Assembly: GCA_022478985.1 (NCBI GenBank)
Contig: JAKSZP010008023.1
Span: forward strand, 108,929-172,928
Direction: 5' to 3'
From: Massospora cicadina
Taxonomy: Eukaryota > Entomophthoromycota > Entomophthoromycetes > Entomophthorales > Entomophthoraceae
Length of the DNA stretch: 64,000 nucleotides
Below the pieces are notes generated by a model that had not been told where the DNA came from, did not search any database, and worked only from the letters and a program-made list of their open reading frames with translations. Made by a program: the position numbers and the translations under genes. This document shows, piece by piece, positions 23,031 through 34,482 of this stretch (position 1 is its first letter; each line of letters begins with the position of its first letter).

Positions 23031-23661
23031 AGCAGACTTTCTGCACCAGCCAGGACAGGTGATATGCATCTCATCCCCCTTTCAGAGACAAGACCTGATG
23101 AACCCTCAGGTTTAAGGCCCCTGAGGAGAAGCCAAAGCCCTATCTTTTGTCACCCGCTTTTTTAGTAAAGTGCTCTCCAGCCCCTTTTTTTCAAGGAAGC
23201 CTTGGTGTCCCTTTGGATCAAATGCAATTTTCTTTCATAATCACTTTCACCACCAGATGGCTCATGCTTGAACCAGCAGCTAGCTGAGCTTCAGGCCAAC
23301 TCTGCAAACTGTAGCCTTTTAATATAAGCATTTGCACCAAAGCGCAGCCAACCTGGTTGCCCCTCTCCTGTCCTGGGGTCCACACCCATGTAACCCCAGC
23401 TTGTGGGGAAGCTATTTGACTGGCACCATACCCAACTTGTACTCCCCCTCTTTCCTGCCCATATTATCCCCTCAGGGAGTGGTAGACATTAGTGAGAACA
23501 GGTCAGCATAATTAATGCTACCATCCCATACCTCTTTCAGGCCACATCAGAACCCAACCAATGTGCTGCTCTAGGTTCTGGTGGTCATTACTCACCCATG
23601 TTTCCATGAGCTTTCTCCAGTTGTGCCATGAGGAGACCCCACTAGCCTTATCTAGCTACAG

Positions 23662-23845
23662 AACCCAACTATCTTTGAGTTTTTGTGTGCCCGTTAGGGC
23701 ACCCAGTGCATGCAACTTTGCAGGCTGACTCCAGGGTACTGCCCCACCAGACTAGGGCTGCGCAAACTAAGCACCACAGTTGTGGGCCTGACCATGGGTG
23801 GGGTAGCTCACACCACCCCCAAACCTGACATTCCTCACTGTTTGG
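23662..23845. repeat. Internal direct repeat in Gypsy-D, copy 2
   Basis: Second copy of the repeat at 22835-23030, with substitutions and a few indels. Confidence 0.7.
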
Positions 23846-24245
23846 TATACCAGATAGCAAAGTCTACCCAGCCAGTTCAGAGATATGCCATTCTTTAGTT
23901 CAAGGGATGAGACAAACTGACCCCCAATTTGGACTTACTTGAGGTATGAGGATTGCCATAGCTTTCTACAGCTATTTCTAGCCATCGCTTGACTATGGCC
24001 AGGGAGCTTGTTGACTGGATTCCTTCTGAAGGGAAGCAACGCTGGTTTCTGGCAGGCCATAGACCGTACATCACCTCCCCCATATTGTGCAACAGACCCT
24101 GAACCCCTCCTTGTATGCAAGCCAACTTGGAGGAGAGAACCCAACTATTTTTATAAGGTGGGAGCCCCTTCTAGGATACTGGCAATTCAAACTGTTTTTA
24201 ACTATTTATGAGTTCAAAATCCGCTCCACGTCATACCTGGTGCAC

Positions 24246-25425
24246 CCTTTACCATGCTGGTCTCCAACTCCACGGCTTTCTGTCCTTAGAATGGTAGTAG
24301 GAGGAGGTGTGAAAGGAGTTATGGATTTCCAGTGGGAGGGCATTAATTGTGGAAGTATCCATGGTTCAACATGTGGGAAATGGGAAAGGGTCCTGCTCAT
24401 TTGCAAGTAAACTACAGCTTGGCTTCTTGAGGTGAAGGTTCTTGGTGTCCACCAACACCAAGTCACTGATCTTATAGTTAGGAGCTGAATGTCATTTCTT
24501 ATAAGCAAGTTGTTTGGCACTGTTAATCAATTTAGTCAACTGTTGCTGGAACTATAGATGCGCCTTCTGGATGTGCTAATAAAGTTGTCAAATGCTGGAA
24601 CATTGCTGCAGATTTGTGGTCCAATAGTGAAGGCAGGGTTATACCCCAGGTTGTTGTACATGGGTGACACCAGTTGGGAATTTTATTTTACCAGGTTATG
24701 CTTTTTAATGTGTTCTGATAATAGTAATTGGTTGAGGATGATCCCTGATATAGATACTAGCGTCAATGACATGTAGGCTTTTGTAGAGGAAGCTTTGACA
24801 TAGCATTTGACTATTCAGAACTAGTTCAATGGTTTTAGGCTTCTGAGGAAGGATCTCCAAGTTAAAGTTTATGATTAATTTGATGATTAGACTTACTTAA
24901 CTTCTTGTGGATGATCCCTGATAGTTTTACCAGCTCAAGGGCAGGATTGCCTAGCCTGGGAAATCAAGTCAAAGGAAGTTATGACCAATAATATGCAAGC
25001 AATCTGGTCGATAAATAAAAGCTACACTTCATCACTGAAGCCAATGATACCAATAGAAAGGCAAAAAGTTGTCAAGTATGATAAATATATGAAGACATTT
25101 CCTTAATAAATTATCTTGTTCTTGGTTGTACTAGATTTTACCAGTAATTGGTTTTAGTTATTATATGATGAAAGTGCCTATATATTATAGTGAACGAAGA
25201 CCAATTTATAGCTGAACCCTTAATGGAAGATTCATGTTCCCTGTCATCATACAGGGAAGTTGTATAAGTTAAGGAATAAACCCTTATGAACCTGTGCAGT
25301 GACTACTTTTCAACAACACCCCAATTGATAAATATAGGGAGTTGTTTTAAGAGAACTGGGTCAAAGGGAGATCTGCTTTCTAGATGTCTTGAGAGGAGGT
25401 AAAATAACATCAGATATATTGCACC
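24246..25425 (-). pseudogene. Gypsy-D integrase C-terminal part, left of the Gypsy-C insertion
   Basis: On the minus strand near 24520-24420 it reads YKISDLVLVDTKNLHLKKPS, the conserved segment after the integrase core in gypsy elements (usually followed by a GPF motif, here broken). Further up, 24780-25425, stops dominate and only position suggests it is the rest of the integrase. It continues across the Gypsy-C insertion at 40393. Confidence 0.55.
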
Positions 25426-25472
25426 TGTCATGGTTGGAAAATGACATCATCCTTGGGACCAACGTGAGAGAC
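25426..25472 (+). repeat. Gypsy-C 5' LTR, first 47 bp
   Basis: Starts TGTCATGGTTGG, matching the 3' LTR at 39534. It is cut off by Gypsy-B, whose target duplication gagac is its last five bases. Confidence 0.85.
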
Positions 25473-26360
25473 GGTTGAGTAATTGACTGGACCTAATTGT
25501 CAGATATTTGATAGGGACATAAAAATGTTAACATGCTTCATTTATTATGAATCATATCTGATATCAGTAATTATGGATCAGGAATATCTTAAGCTAATTT
25601 GAAGCTTGAGATCCGTGGCCTAGCAATTTCACTTAATAATATTTGACTATGATGACATGAGCTGAGGGCTTTTTTTGGTTAGGTCAGACTTAATATTAAG
25701 TGTCAACTTAATGACTTGGGCATGTGGGCTTCGTTGGTGTATATCAAAATTAGTTTTTAATGTTAATCAAGTTTTTGATCAAATTTATTACTAATTAGTG
25801 GTACTAATTACCTTGGTATGTGCTGCCATTTGCTTGAGAAAGATAATCAGTTTAGCTATTTGCAGACGCATCTGAAATACTGTCTTGAGAATATTATTGA
25901 AATATACACTGAACCTGAGGCTGTGCGAGATGCCCTGAGTTGAAGGATTGTTGACCCTCAAATGAACATTTTACGTGTTCCTTTGCCCAAGTGCCACTGA
26001 AAATGAGAAGTCATGGGTAAGATGTGGTGAACATCAAGCCCTAAAGATTATCTCCATTTTAATGCTAATAAAGGACAATCAATTATTACCACTAGTTTAT
26101 AGTTTAACTTATGAAATTATTTTGTGTTTAATACTTTACGTTGTATTAGTCTAGAATTTACTTGGGATCAGTAAGATCAGGGCAGCGTGCCATCATCCAA
26201 GTAATAACAGGAGAATATGACTTTGAAGTGCTATTACCAATGAGTTATATCTTGAACTAGAGTCACCATTTGGTCTATTGTCGCCATACAATAGATGTTT
26301 GAAACTCCACCATACCGCAGAAGAAGAACCAGCTATCCAAAGTAGACCAAAAATTCAACA
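25473..26360 (+). repeat. Gypsy-B 5' LTR
   Basis: Matches 33595-34477 throughout, for example gtcagacttaatattaagtg and gtctattgtcgccatacaat. It differs mainly by single substitutions and a few one-base indels. Confidence 0.92.
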
Positions 26361-26362
26361 AG

Positions 26363-26374
26363 TGGCGCTCATGG
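26363..26374 (+). promoter_or_regulatory. Gypsy-B tRNA primer-binding site
   Basis: TGGCGCTCATGG starts two bases after the 5' LTR and begins with TGG, complementary to the universal CCA end of tRNAs. It would pair with a tRNA ending CCATGAGCGCCA. Which tRNA that is cannot be said from this window. The probable gag ATG at 26371 lies inside it. Confidence 0.65.
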
Positions 26375-28720
26375 TTAGGATTGCAGATGGTGACCACACC
26401 GAGAAGGGGAAAAATCCCAATCATTCAGAATTATTACTGAGCCCAAAAGGGAATACTGAAATGACTGTGTCCCAGATTAATTGGAATGATGTACCAATTA
26501 TTACCTACCCCAATGAACCCATTTCACATGAAGAGATGGAACATCTTGAACATCAGTTGTTAAGAGGGTATCAAATAGGACAAGGGCCCACAGACAATAG
26601 TAGCAATCCTTTTTATTGCCAACGACAGCAAGATGTGTTGTGATGAGATATCTAGCTCATCATCAATTGAGTGTAGCTCAAATCTGAAACATTTAATTGG
26701 GATAGAAAATATCGCCCAATACTTAATTGAATTTGTACATTTACCTCCAGAAATTCTCAGATGACAAACCCGCCATCATGCAGCCATTAACAAGTTGGTA
26801 AACTTTTCACTCAACTCCATCCAGGTGGGCCAAATTTTAAATAAGCAATTGGAAGCCAACACCGCTGAGGTCCTGTCTAGTTTGGAGGCAAAATTATAAT
26901 CTAGCCACTTGGGCTAATGACAGGGTAGCAGAATTAGCACAAGAGCTAAATGATAGATTGCATCCCATCTTTGACAATTTTTTAGAGGAAAGAGGAGTTA
27001 CTGAATCTTGGGTTAGCAATATCACTCAGACTTCCATTAATGCTTCAGAGTTCATGAAGCTTAATCACAAAGCCCAAGAGGCGCAATTAACCATAAAGAT
27101 GAATTTCGTGACCAATATCAATGATTGAGCACCCAATCTTCACAAATGAAGGATGAATACACCGGAAAAATCAACTACTGGCAAAAACAATTTGAAGGCC
27201 AACGGGCAAAGAATGAAAAATATCAAGACTCTATTGATAATTTTAATCAACATATCAATAATCTCAATGAGGATATTACTGCTATTAATGAGTTGAACAA
27301 AATTCTTCATGGAGAAGTAAACCAGTGCAAGAAGGCAACTAAAGTAAAGGACTAAGTGATTTCCACCTTGCAACTACAAACTACTAGCTTAAATGAGGAA
27401 ATTGCGAAATTAAAGTTAAAAATTGAAATCATGTCAATTGGGAAAATGAAATCAACAATCAAATCCAAGCTCTGGACGACGGACATTGTCAGTGTGCCAC
27501 TACCCACTTGACTGGAAACTCTTCCAAATATTATGAGGATGAATCTTCAGAAATAGCTACTGAAACAGACGCTGGGGCACGTCAACAAATGCCTCACAAT
27601 ATGATTGCTTTGGCCAACCCTAACACCTCAAACCGGGATACAATGCCTCAGCGCCCTAGTACACCTGGATCAAGTCAACAAAGAAGTAATTGTGATATCC
27701 ATGAATGGGAAAGTGATAATTACAAACCAGCAAACCTGCCTACTTTTGACAAGAATGGAAGTATAACCACATTTGTCAAAAGCTTTGAAATGGTCATGTA
27801 TGGGGCCAGTGACCGTAACAAAGCAGCCACTATGATCAACTTCTTGGATCAGTGGAGCATTGAATTAATTATGCCGCACATTAACAAAAACTCAAACTAC
27901 AAGAAATCAAAGAGGCCGTGCTTCTTGAATTTGGAGATCCAGAATGAATGTCAACCAGAAAATTTAAGTTCATGAACAATCGCTTTAAGAAAGATGAAGC
28001 AATTGACAAATTTGCGGATTGATTCTATCACGAAGCTCAAGTTCTCCTAGGCGCAAAGGCTATGGTTGATTGTGATGCTAAGATTGCACTAGAACATGCA
28101 GTAGACCTTACCCTGATCTATCAAACACTTTATTGCCTGTTTTTGTGCAAACCCTTGCAACATCTGAGTTTGTTGATTATTTGTGCAGATGTTCACAAAA
28201 TTATGGCTCTCCTAATACTGGGTACAGAGCAGGACCTGCTGCCTCTGCTGGAAAGCCCTTCAGACCAGTAAGAAGATTGACAGTGATCCGCCTAAAAATG
28301 AGCAAAACTCAAATACAAGAGCCCCACGCCCAATGAGTGAGATTACTTGCTTTAATTGCAATTGTAAATTTCACTTTGCTTCCTGATGCCGTTAGTAAAA
28401 ATTTCAATGTAGTCCTTCCCAATACTGTGCAGGAGAAGGTAAAAGAACAAGCACAATAGATTCAGGATGCTCTATTGTGCCTAAGACACCAGTCCCACCT
28501 GATTGACAAGAAAATGCAGGCCACAGGGCCTCGGTTAACAATGAAATAAATTCTTTTTTAGTATCAAATGAAGATTCTTTGAACATACATGTGGTAACTC
28601 ACTCACAGAGTAAGGTTGTCATACCTGATGCCTCTGAAGTAGTTGCTAAACCCTATGTGCAAAAAATACACGAGAATATTCCATCCAAAGTGCAAAGCAA
28701 TGTAGTAGATACTCCAAGCT
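26371..28720 (+). pseudogene. Gypsy-B Gag, broken
   Basis: Open segments in sequence are 26371-26643 (start MVRIADGDHTEK), 27125-27480 (Asn/Lys/Glu-rich, heptad-like, probable coiled coil) and 27508-27975. The last contains NLPTFDKNGSITTFVKSFE and MINFLDQWSIE, which resemble the capsid region of gypsy Gag. At about 28345 a CCHC zinc knuckle CFNCNCKFHFAS-C is readable but contains a stop codon. Gag forms the particle that packages the element RNA. Stops and frameshifts break it into at least four pieces. Confidence 0.7.
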
Positions 28721-28727
28721 GAAAGGG

Positions 28728-29072
28728 GTGAATATAGCCATGCCAATCAACACATTCAATAATCAATGTCCCAGTATTGGAAATACTCTGAAGCACACTC
28801 TTAACTCCCTGGATTCTTCCCATATTCACTTAGTAAACTCAATTGATTCTTACTACTCTGAGTGCACTTATGTGGATATTCTAGTCAACAAGATCAGAGT
28901 TGTAGCTATTGTTGATAGCGGAGCACCTGTAAACATCATTTCTGCAAAGTTGGTAAAAAAATTGAAACTAGCTCTGGACATTGACCATCATTGGGAATAT
29001 GGGACCACAGGTCTTAACAACACTAAGAGTGAAGGCGCTTACAGCGTCTTGCCACAGCAATTTGGAGCTTAG
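28728..29072 (+). pseudogene. Gypsy-B aspartic protease
   Basis: Contains YVDILVNKIRVVAIVDSGAP followed by VNIISAKLVKKLKL. DSGAP is the retropepsin active-site loop (D-S/T-G-A). The frame ends in a stop at GA-TAG after QQFGA, before the usual second conserved block. Confidence 0.75.
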
Positions 29073-29789
29073 GTAATAGCCGCACCTGCAATAGTGCTTC
29101 CAAACGCCAAATATGACATTAATTGGAACTAGATTTTAAGGACCTATGGGATTTCATGCGATTTTCAAAAAAACACCTTAACGATATCAGGTCAATCACT
29201 TCCAATTTATTACTCTCACAAAGATACAAAGCCCACAAGCCATCGCAGAAACTTTATCATTATATCTTATGCCAATGTGATAATACCAGTAGGATATATT
29301 CAGCGGGAAAATTGAAGCTGCCCCATGCCAACCGCCATAAATTTAAAAATTGAGGAATACCTCTAAGTGTGAATAAGGATGTGACAATAGCTCCAGGCCA
29401 TCAACTGGTTGTGAGGACTGGGACAAAGCTGGATAATTCAGAAGGACTATACGGGGAGGTTGTATCCCTGTGGCATTGTTCTCAAATGGAACCTAGTGTG
29501 GCACCTGGAATACTTATACTAGCTCATGGGGAGATTTCTGCCCTACTAGAAAATTTTACCAGCTGAAGTATTAAGGTCAAGAAATATCAAGTAGTCACAT
29601 TTGTACATCTGTTTCTGAGGGATGAGTTGAAATCAGCTGTCAAATTTGGTGACTTATCCAAGTTCAGATTACTGACCAAAACCATTGAGGCACATACTGT
29701 AATTTCTCAAGAATCATTTACTGGATTATTAGAACAACAGAAGGATGAAGCACTTAAGTTGTTTGAATAATACTCCGAAATTTTTGCCA

Positions 29790-30540
29790 AAGATGAACAA
29801 GATTTAGGTTGTTCAAAAGGAGTACAGTACTTTGTTGACACCAGGGACCATGTGCATATTATAATGAGGCCAATCTGGTGCCCCAGGGCTAGTGACAAAA
29901 TAGGCGGAGAAGAGCTAAACAAATTGATGAAAAGTGGAATGATAGTGCCCTCTAAAATCCCGTGGGCCAGCCCAGTTTTAATCATAAAGAAAAAAGATGG
30001 CAGCAAGAGTTGTGATTAATTATTAATGCCTTAATACCATTAAAAAAGATTTGTAAATATTGCCCTGAATTGATGATGCTTTGGACCGTCTGGGAGGGGT
30101 GAAGTATTTACTGCAATGGACCTCATCTCAGGATATTGGCAAATTGAACTGCCTCAAGAGGAGCAGGAAAATTGCGCAATAATTGCTGCTCTAGGGCTGT
30201 TCCAACTGACGTACATGCCACAGGGGCTGTGCAATGCGCCAGCAACCTTTCAGCGTGCAATGGACACAATTTTGGGGGACCTTAAATTATTCTGCATACT
30301 GGTGTACCTGGATGATATTAGTTTCTTTTTGCAAACATTTTCCAAACATCTGGAGCAACTTGAACAAGTGTTCAAAAAGCTGTTGAAGGCCAATCTGAAG
30401 ATCAAACCTATAAAATGTCAATTTTTAAAGAACGATTGGAATATCTCAGGTTCATCATTGATTCCAGGGGCTTGCGGCCTCAACCTAAAAAGATGGAGGC
30501 GATTAGCAAAATGCAACCTCTGATGATTATGAGGGATGTT
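29790..30540 (+). pseudogene. Gypsy-B reverse transcriptase, broken
   Basis: The N-terminal part reads KSGMIVPSKIPWASPVLI then IKKKDGSK near 29925-30010. From 30116 the palm is open: MDLISGYWQIELPQEE, LTYMPQGLCNAPATFQRAMD and the catalytic box VYLDDISFF. KANLKIKPIKCQFL follows. Both Asp residues of the YLDD box are intact. Stops lie between the two parts near 30020-30070, and a frameshift occurs after 30430. Confidence 0.88.
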
Positions 30541-30678
30541 CAAGTGTTCTTAGGCATGGAAGGATACTATTGATGATTGGTAGAAGGGTTTGCAAAGATT
30601 GCTGAGCCCCTATTCCATTTACTACAAGGAGGAGTTCATTTTTGCTGAGCAGATGAGTGCCAACAAGCCTTTGAGGCT

Positions 30679-31159
30679 TTGAAAACCAAAATGAGCATGG
30701 CGCCTATCCTCCAATATCCAGATTTCAGCAAGCCTTTTATCATGCTAACTGACGCCTCATTGACTGTGATTGGAGGTGTGCTATCTCAGATTGGGGATGA
30801 TGGCAAGAAACATCCAGTGACTTATTGCAGCAGGACACTGAATAAGCATGCGTGTAATTATACGGTGACTGAAAGAGAATAATTGGCTGTCATCTATGCT
30901 TATAAACAATTTTGGGTTCAAATTCATGGCACTAAGTTTTCAAGTAGTGACGGATCACAGCTCATTTCAATGGCTCCACAATCTTAAGGAACCTGAGGGA
31001 CGATTAGCCTGCTGGGCCCTGAAATTACAAGCGTACAATTATGAAATTATTCATAGAGATAAAGCACCCCATCAAAATGCAGATATACTATCGTGTCTTC
31101 CTATTGTAGCTGTCCTGAGCAGTTTGACCAATGAGCTTCATGAAAAAATGATTACCTGA
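30679..31159 (+). pseudogene. Gypsy-B RNase H domain
   Basis: Begins with the connection ILQYPDFSKPFIMLTDAS, then HPVTYCSRTLNKHACNYTVT. One stop codon follows TERE, and a shift leads to VTDHSSFQWLHNLKEPEGRL and the final HRDKAPHQNADILS. The catalytic Asp-Glu-Asp positions (TDAS, TERE, TDHS) are visible. This degrades the RNA strand during reverse transcription. Confidence 0.82.
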
Positions 31160-31259
31160 AAGTATGGAGATGAGCCACCTGAAGTACAAAATGTGATTGA
31201 AAAAGTATTAACCAACACCAAATATCAAAATGGAGTTTTATATAAACTTAAGCCCAAAG

Positions 31260-31850
31260 GGCAATGTCAAATTTTCCCAAAACCTTCTGACTGAATGGAG
31301 ATTATTACACAAGCACACAAGGCCGTCAGGCATGAGGTATTGACCAAGACGCTAGAATTAATTTGATCAAGCACTACTGGGATTTCATGCAATTCAATAT
31401 CTAAGAGTGCTCAATATATGTCATTCACGCCAAATTGCAAAGCCTATGAAGTTGGATGTGAATTATTGTTTGCTCAAACCTGACTGGGCCTGGCATACCA
31501 TGTCAATTGATGTAATTGGCCCTTTTCATGTAAGTAGCCTAGGAAACAAATACATAATTATTGCTATCAACCATCTGACAAAAGGGGTGGAAGTGAAAGC
31601 TATCTGAGATGTTGGGGCTCTAACTACTGCTAAGTTTATTATGGATAATATTATTTATAAGTCTGGATGCCCTCAGAAGATTTTGACATACACTGACACA
31701 AATTTAGCTGCTCAAATTGTACAACGGGTAAATGAGTTGATGCCTATCAAAGGAATGTTGTCAACACCATACCATCCTGAGACTAGTGATATGGTAGAGC
31801 GAGTGAATGGCACTTTAGTTAGCATAATACACAAAATGCAGCCTTAGCAC
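31260..31850 (+). pseudogene. Gypsy-B integrase, broken
   Basis: The catalytic core is readable. MSIDVIGPF carries the first Asp, LTYTDTNLAAQIV the second, and TPYHPETSDMVERVNGTL the catalytic Glu. The zinc-binding part upstream (31260-31470) is broken by stops. A C-terminal tail of decayed coding sequence continues to about 32330. No chromodomain is seen. Confidence 0.78.
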
Positions 31851-32334
31851 CTTTGAAATGGGTGACTTCAATTAGTGTTACCATGTTTGTGTACAATATC
31901 AGACACCACAGCAGCACAGGCCACTCTCTGTTTCGACTTCTGTATGGTAGACAGCCCACTCTGCCTCCATTATAATATTCAGTACTCAGTTCAACCAAAG
32001 CAATTAATCCAAATTTTATTTGTGAGCAAATTAGCAAAGACCCTAATCAAGTTGCAATCTGAAGCCAATCAAAATGAAATTAGTCAGAAAACTAGTCAGA
32101 AGAGCTATGACAACACTAAATGAGCTATGGTGACTAAGCTCCAGTAAGGAGACTTAGTAGTATATTGAGACACTCATAGCACAGGCTGCGCACACAAGCT
32201 GGCCTCGCTTTGAAAAGGTCCATTTATTATATTGGAGAAATCGTCTGAAGATGTATATACCATTAAGGATCAAGGAAGCTGGGTTGTGAATTGAGTACAT
32301 GCTAAGTTCCTTCATCCATATCATAAAGAATAAT

Positions 32335-32460
32335 AATAATACAAAAAGAAAAAAAAGAAAAAGAAAAAGAAAAAAGGGAAAATATATAATGGATAAAATA
32401 AATATAAATATATAAGAAACTAATAAAAATATTAAATAAAACAAAAAATATTTGAAAAAT
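32335..32460. repeat. A-rich low-complexity tract in Gypsy-B
   Basis: A nearly pure purine/A run (aataataataat, then repeated aaaaag blocks, then ataaatataaatat) directly follows the integrase reading frame. It separates Pol from the 3' region with the antisense frame. Confidence 0.7.
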
Positions 32461-32835
32461 AAATTTTAGTTTAGATATTTGATGCCTCGCCAGCATTGGA
32501 ACCAGGTAACCATTCTTTGGTAGGGGAGGAGAGTGTGATCGAACTGGAGAAGCCTGTAGCAAAATTATAAAAGCAAATCTCATACAAGTCCTGACTATTC
32601 AGACCCTGTCAGAGATGTGCTAAACCCAAAAAACTTGGCACCAGGCACACTGGCCCTTTCAGCTTAAAAAAGGTCATCAAACTAAATGGAAAGACCATTG
32701 AAAGGGACTTCAGAATGAGTGAGGTCAGTCATGGCATTGGTGGGGAGCGAGGAAGGAGGGAAGCAAATGCACGCTCCCAGAAGAGCCATTTGTGGGACAT
32801 ACATTTTCAGGAAGCCCTTTCTCCAAGATTTTTCA

Positions 32836-33300
32836 AAGGGCTTGGTATAACACCAGGATGTGCCAATCTTTTAAAATGTGAGTCTTAAGGCCCAATGAGA
32901 CATAATAATCGGTATGTACTGAAGAGGGCTCACACCAAAGCCTAGCAACCAAGTTAGCGAAAGTAAGAGCCTGGTTGGCATAAAAAATATCATATGCGGC
33001 AACCTCAGGACTGGTAGCAAGTGCAGATGAAAAATAGGCATTTACAAGCTCTGACATCGAACTGAGCTCAATACCCAACAAAGCCACACTGCCCACATGT
33101 AAAGAGGAAGCAAGATTCTTAAAAGGGAAGACATGAAAAAGGGAAAACAAGAAGTCAGGAAGGAGATCCCCATCCAAAGCAAATTGATGCTAGATAAGGG
33201 TTTCTTGGGACTGAACAACTTCAGAAGCCCAAAGAGATAAAGAATAAGCCAAAAGGGGATCCTGATTGACCCACTGGGATGTTTGATGGATAGTACTTGA
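32836..33300 (-). pseudogene. Antisense open frame between Gypsy-B pol and 3' LTR
   Basis: The minus strand carries an open frame of 114 codons (33177-32833). It can be read a further 40 codons upstream across a single TAG. The product has a normal globular composition (for example SELVNAYFSSALATSPEVAA, then YDIFYANQALTFANLVARLW), with no transmembrane segment or family motif that I recognise. Antisense frames at this place are known in the plant Tat lineage of Ty3/gypsy elements; relationship to those is not shown. It could be a captured host gene fragment or a chance frame. Confidence 0.35.
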
Positions 33301-33594
33301 AGCCAAGGGGGCCTGCTCAGGTTCATTAATTAGTTAACTCGCAGCCCAAACGTGGAGTTGAACTCTCTAGTACCGTGGAAGCGTAGCTAGTCAATCCAGC
33401 TTGAGAAAGCATGTGAAACATGTCCAAGTTGACCATAGCGCACTGCATGGACTTGCTTAGTTTTAGGAAGACTTGTCTTTCAAAGTCATAAAGGCTATCA
33501 ATATATCATTCATATTTTGATGAGCGCAAAAAGTTAAACTTGTGACCCAGAAAGAAGGGTATCCGCCACTTATATCCAGTCAAGGCGGGGGAAG

Positions 33595-34477
33595 TGTTGA
33601 GTAATTGACTGGACTTAATCGTCAGATATTCAATAGATACATAATAACGTTAACATGCTTAATTTATTATAAATCATATCTGATATCAGTGATTATGGAT
33701 CAAGAAAATCCTAAGTTTATGCGAGGCTTGGGATCTGCAGCCTATAAATTTCACTTAATAATATTCAACTATGATGACACAGGCTGAGGGCTTTATTGGT
33801 TAGGTCAGACTTAATATTAAGTGTCAACTTAATGACTTGGGCATGTGGGCTTTGTTGGTCTATGTCAAAATTAGTTTTAATGTCAATCAACTTTTTGATC
33901 AACTTTATTACTAATTAGTGGTACTAATCACCTTGGTATGTGCTGCGGATTGCTTGAGAAAGAGAATCAGATCAGCTATTTGCAGGCGCATCTGAAATGG
34001 TGTCTTGAGAATATTGACAAAATTACACTGACCCTAAGGCCGTGCAAGGTTCCCTGAGTTTAAGGATTGTAGACCCTCAAATGAACATTTTACATGTCCC
34101 TCTTGTCAAGTGCCATTGAAAATGAGATGTCATGGGTAAGATGTGTTGAACATCAAACCATAAAAATTATCTCCAACTTGATGCTAATAAAGGACAATCA
34201 ACTATTACCACTAGTTTATAGTTTAACTTATAAAATTTTCATGTTTGATACTTTACGTTGTATTAATCAAGAATTTACTTGGGATCAGTAAGATCAGAGC
34301 AGCGTGCCATCGTCCAAGTATTGACAGGAGAATATAACTTTAAAAATGCAATTACCAAGGAGTTAAATCTTGAACTAGAGTCATTGTCAGGTCTATTGTC
34401 GCCATACAATAGATGATTGAAATTACATATACCACATAAGAAGAATTAGCCATCCAAAGTAGAACAAAAATTCAACA
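33595..34477 (+). repeat. Gypsy-B 3' LTR
   Basis: Preceded by the polypurine tract ggcggggga. It starts TGTTGAGTAATTG and ends CAACA, followed at once by the target duplication gagac. Confidence 0.92.
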
Positions 34478-34482
34478 GAGAC

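Larger units (their letters stand above)
22652..24245 (-). pseudogene. Gypsy-D Pol C-terminus with repeated chromodomain-like modules
   Basis: Read on the minus strand. The first module starts YDVERILNS near 24230 and continues, after frameshifts, as KGLPPYKNSWVLSSKLA near 24150, a chromodomain. A second copy of the tail (KLKDSWVL) lies near 23670. A third near 22840-22760 is the best preserved: KLKDSWVPSKVCKNCQELIS followed by KFHKVNSKAP, the classic C-terminal chromodomain helix. Copies two and three also match at DNA level over about 190 bp (22835-23030 and 23662-23845). All are broken by stops. The modules may be a duplication inside one element or the product of a local rearrangement. 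Between them (23.05-23.64 kb) no domain was recognised. Confidence 0.5.
25473..34477 (+). mobile_element. Gypsy-B: 9.0 kb Ty3/gypsy element inside the Gypsy-C LTR
   Basis: The youngest insertion of the nest. It is flanked by a perfect 5-bp duplication gagac (25468-25472 and 34478-34482). LTRs are 25473-26360 (888 bp) and 33595-34477 (883 bp), running TGTTGAG (GGTTGAG in the 5' copy) to CAACA. Internally it has a primer-binding site, a long Gag with a coiled-coil segment and a CCHC knuckle, protease, RT, RNase H and integrase. A further 1.2 kb before the 3' LTR carries an antisense open frame. No chromodomain was found, so it belongs to a different clade from the other elements here. Frameshifts and stops are scattered but most domains are readable. 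Confidence 0.9.
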
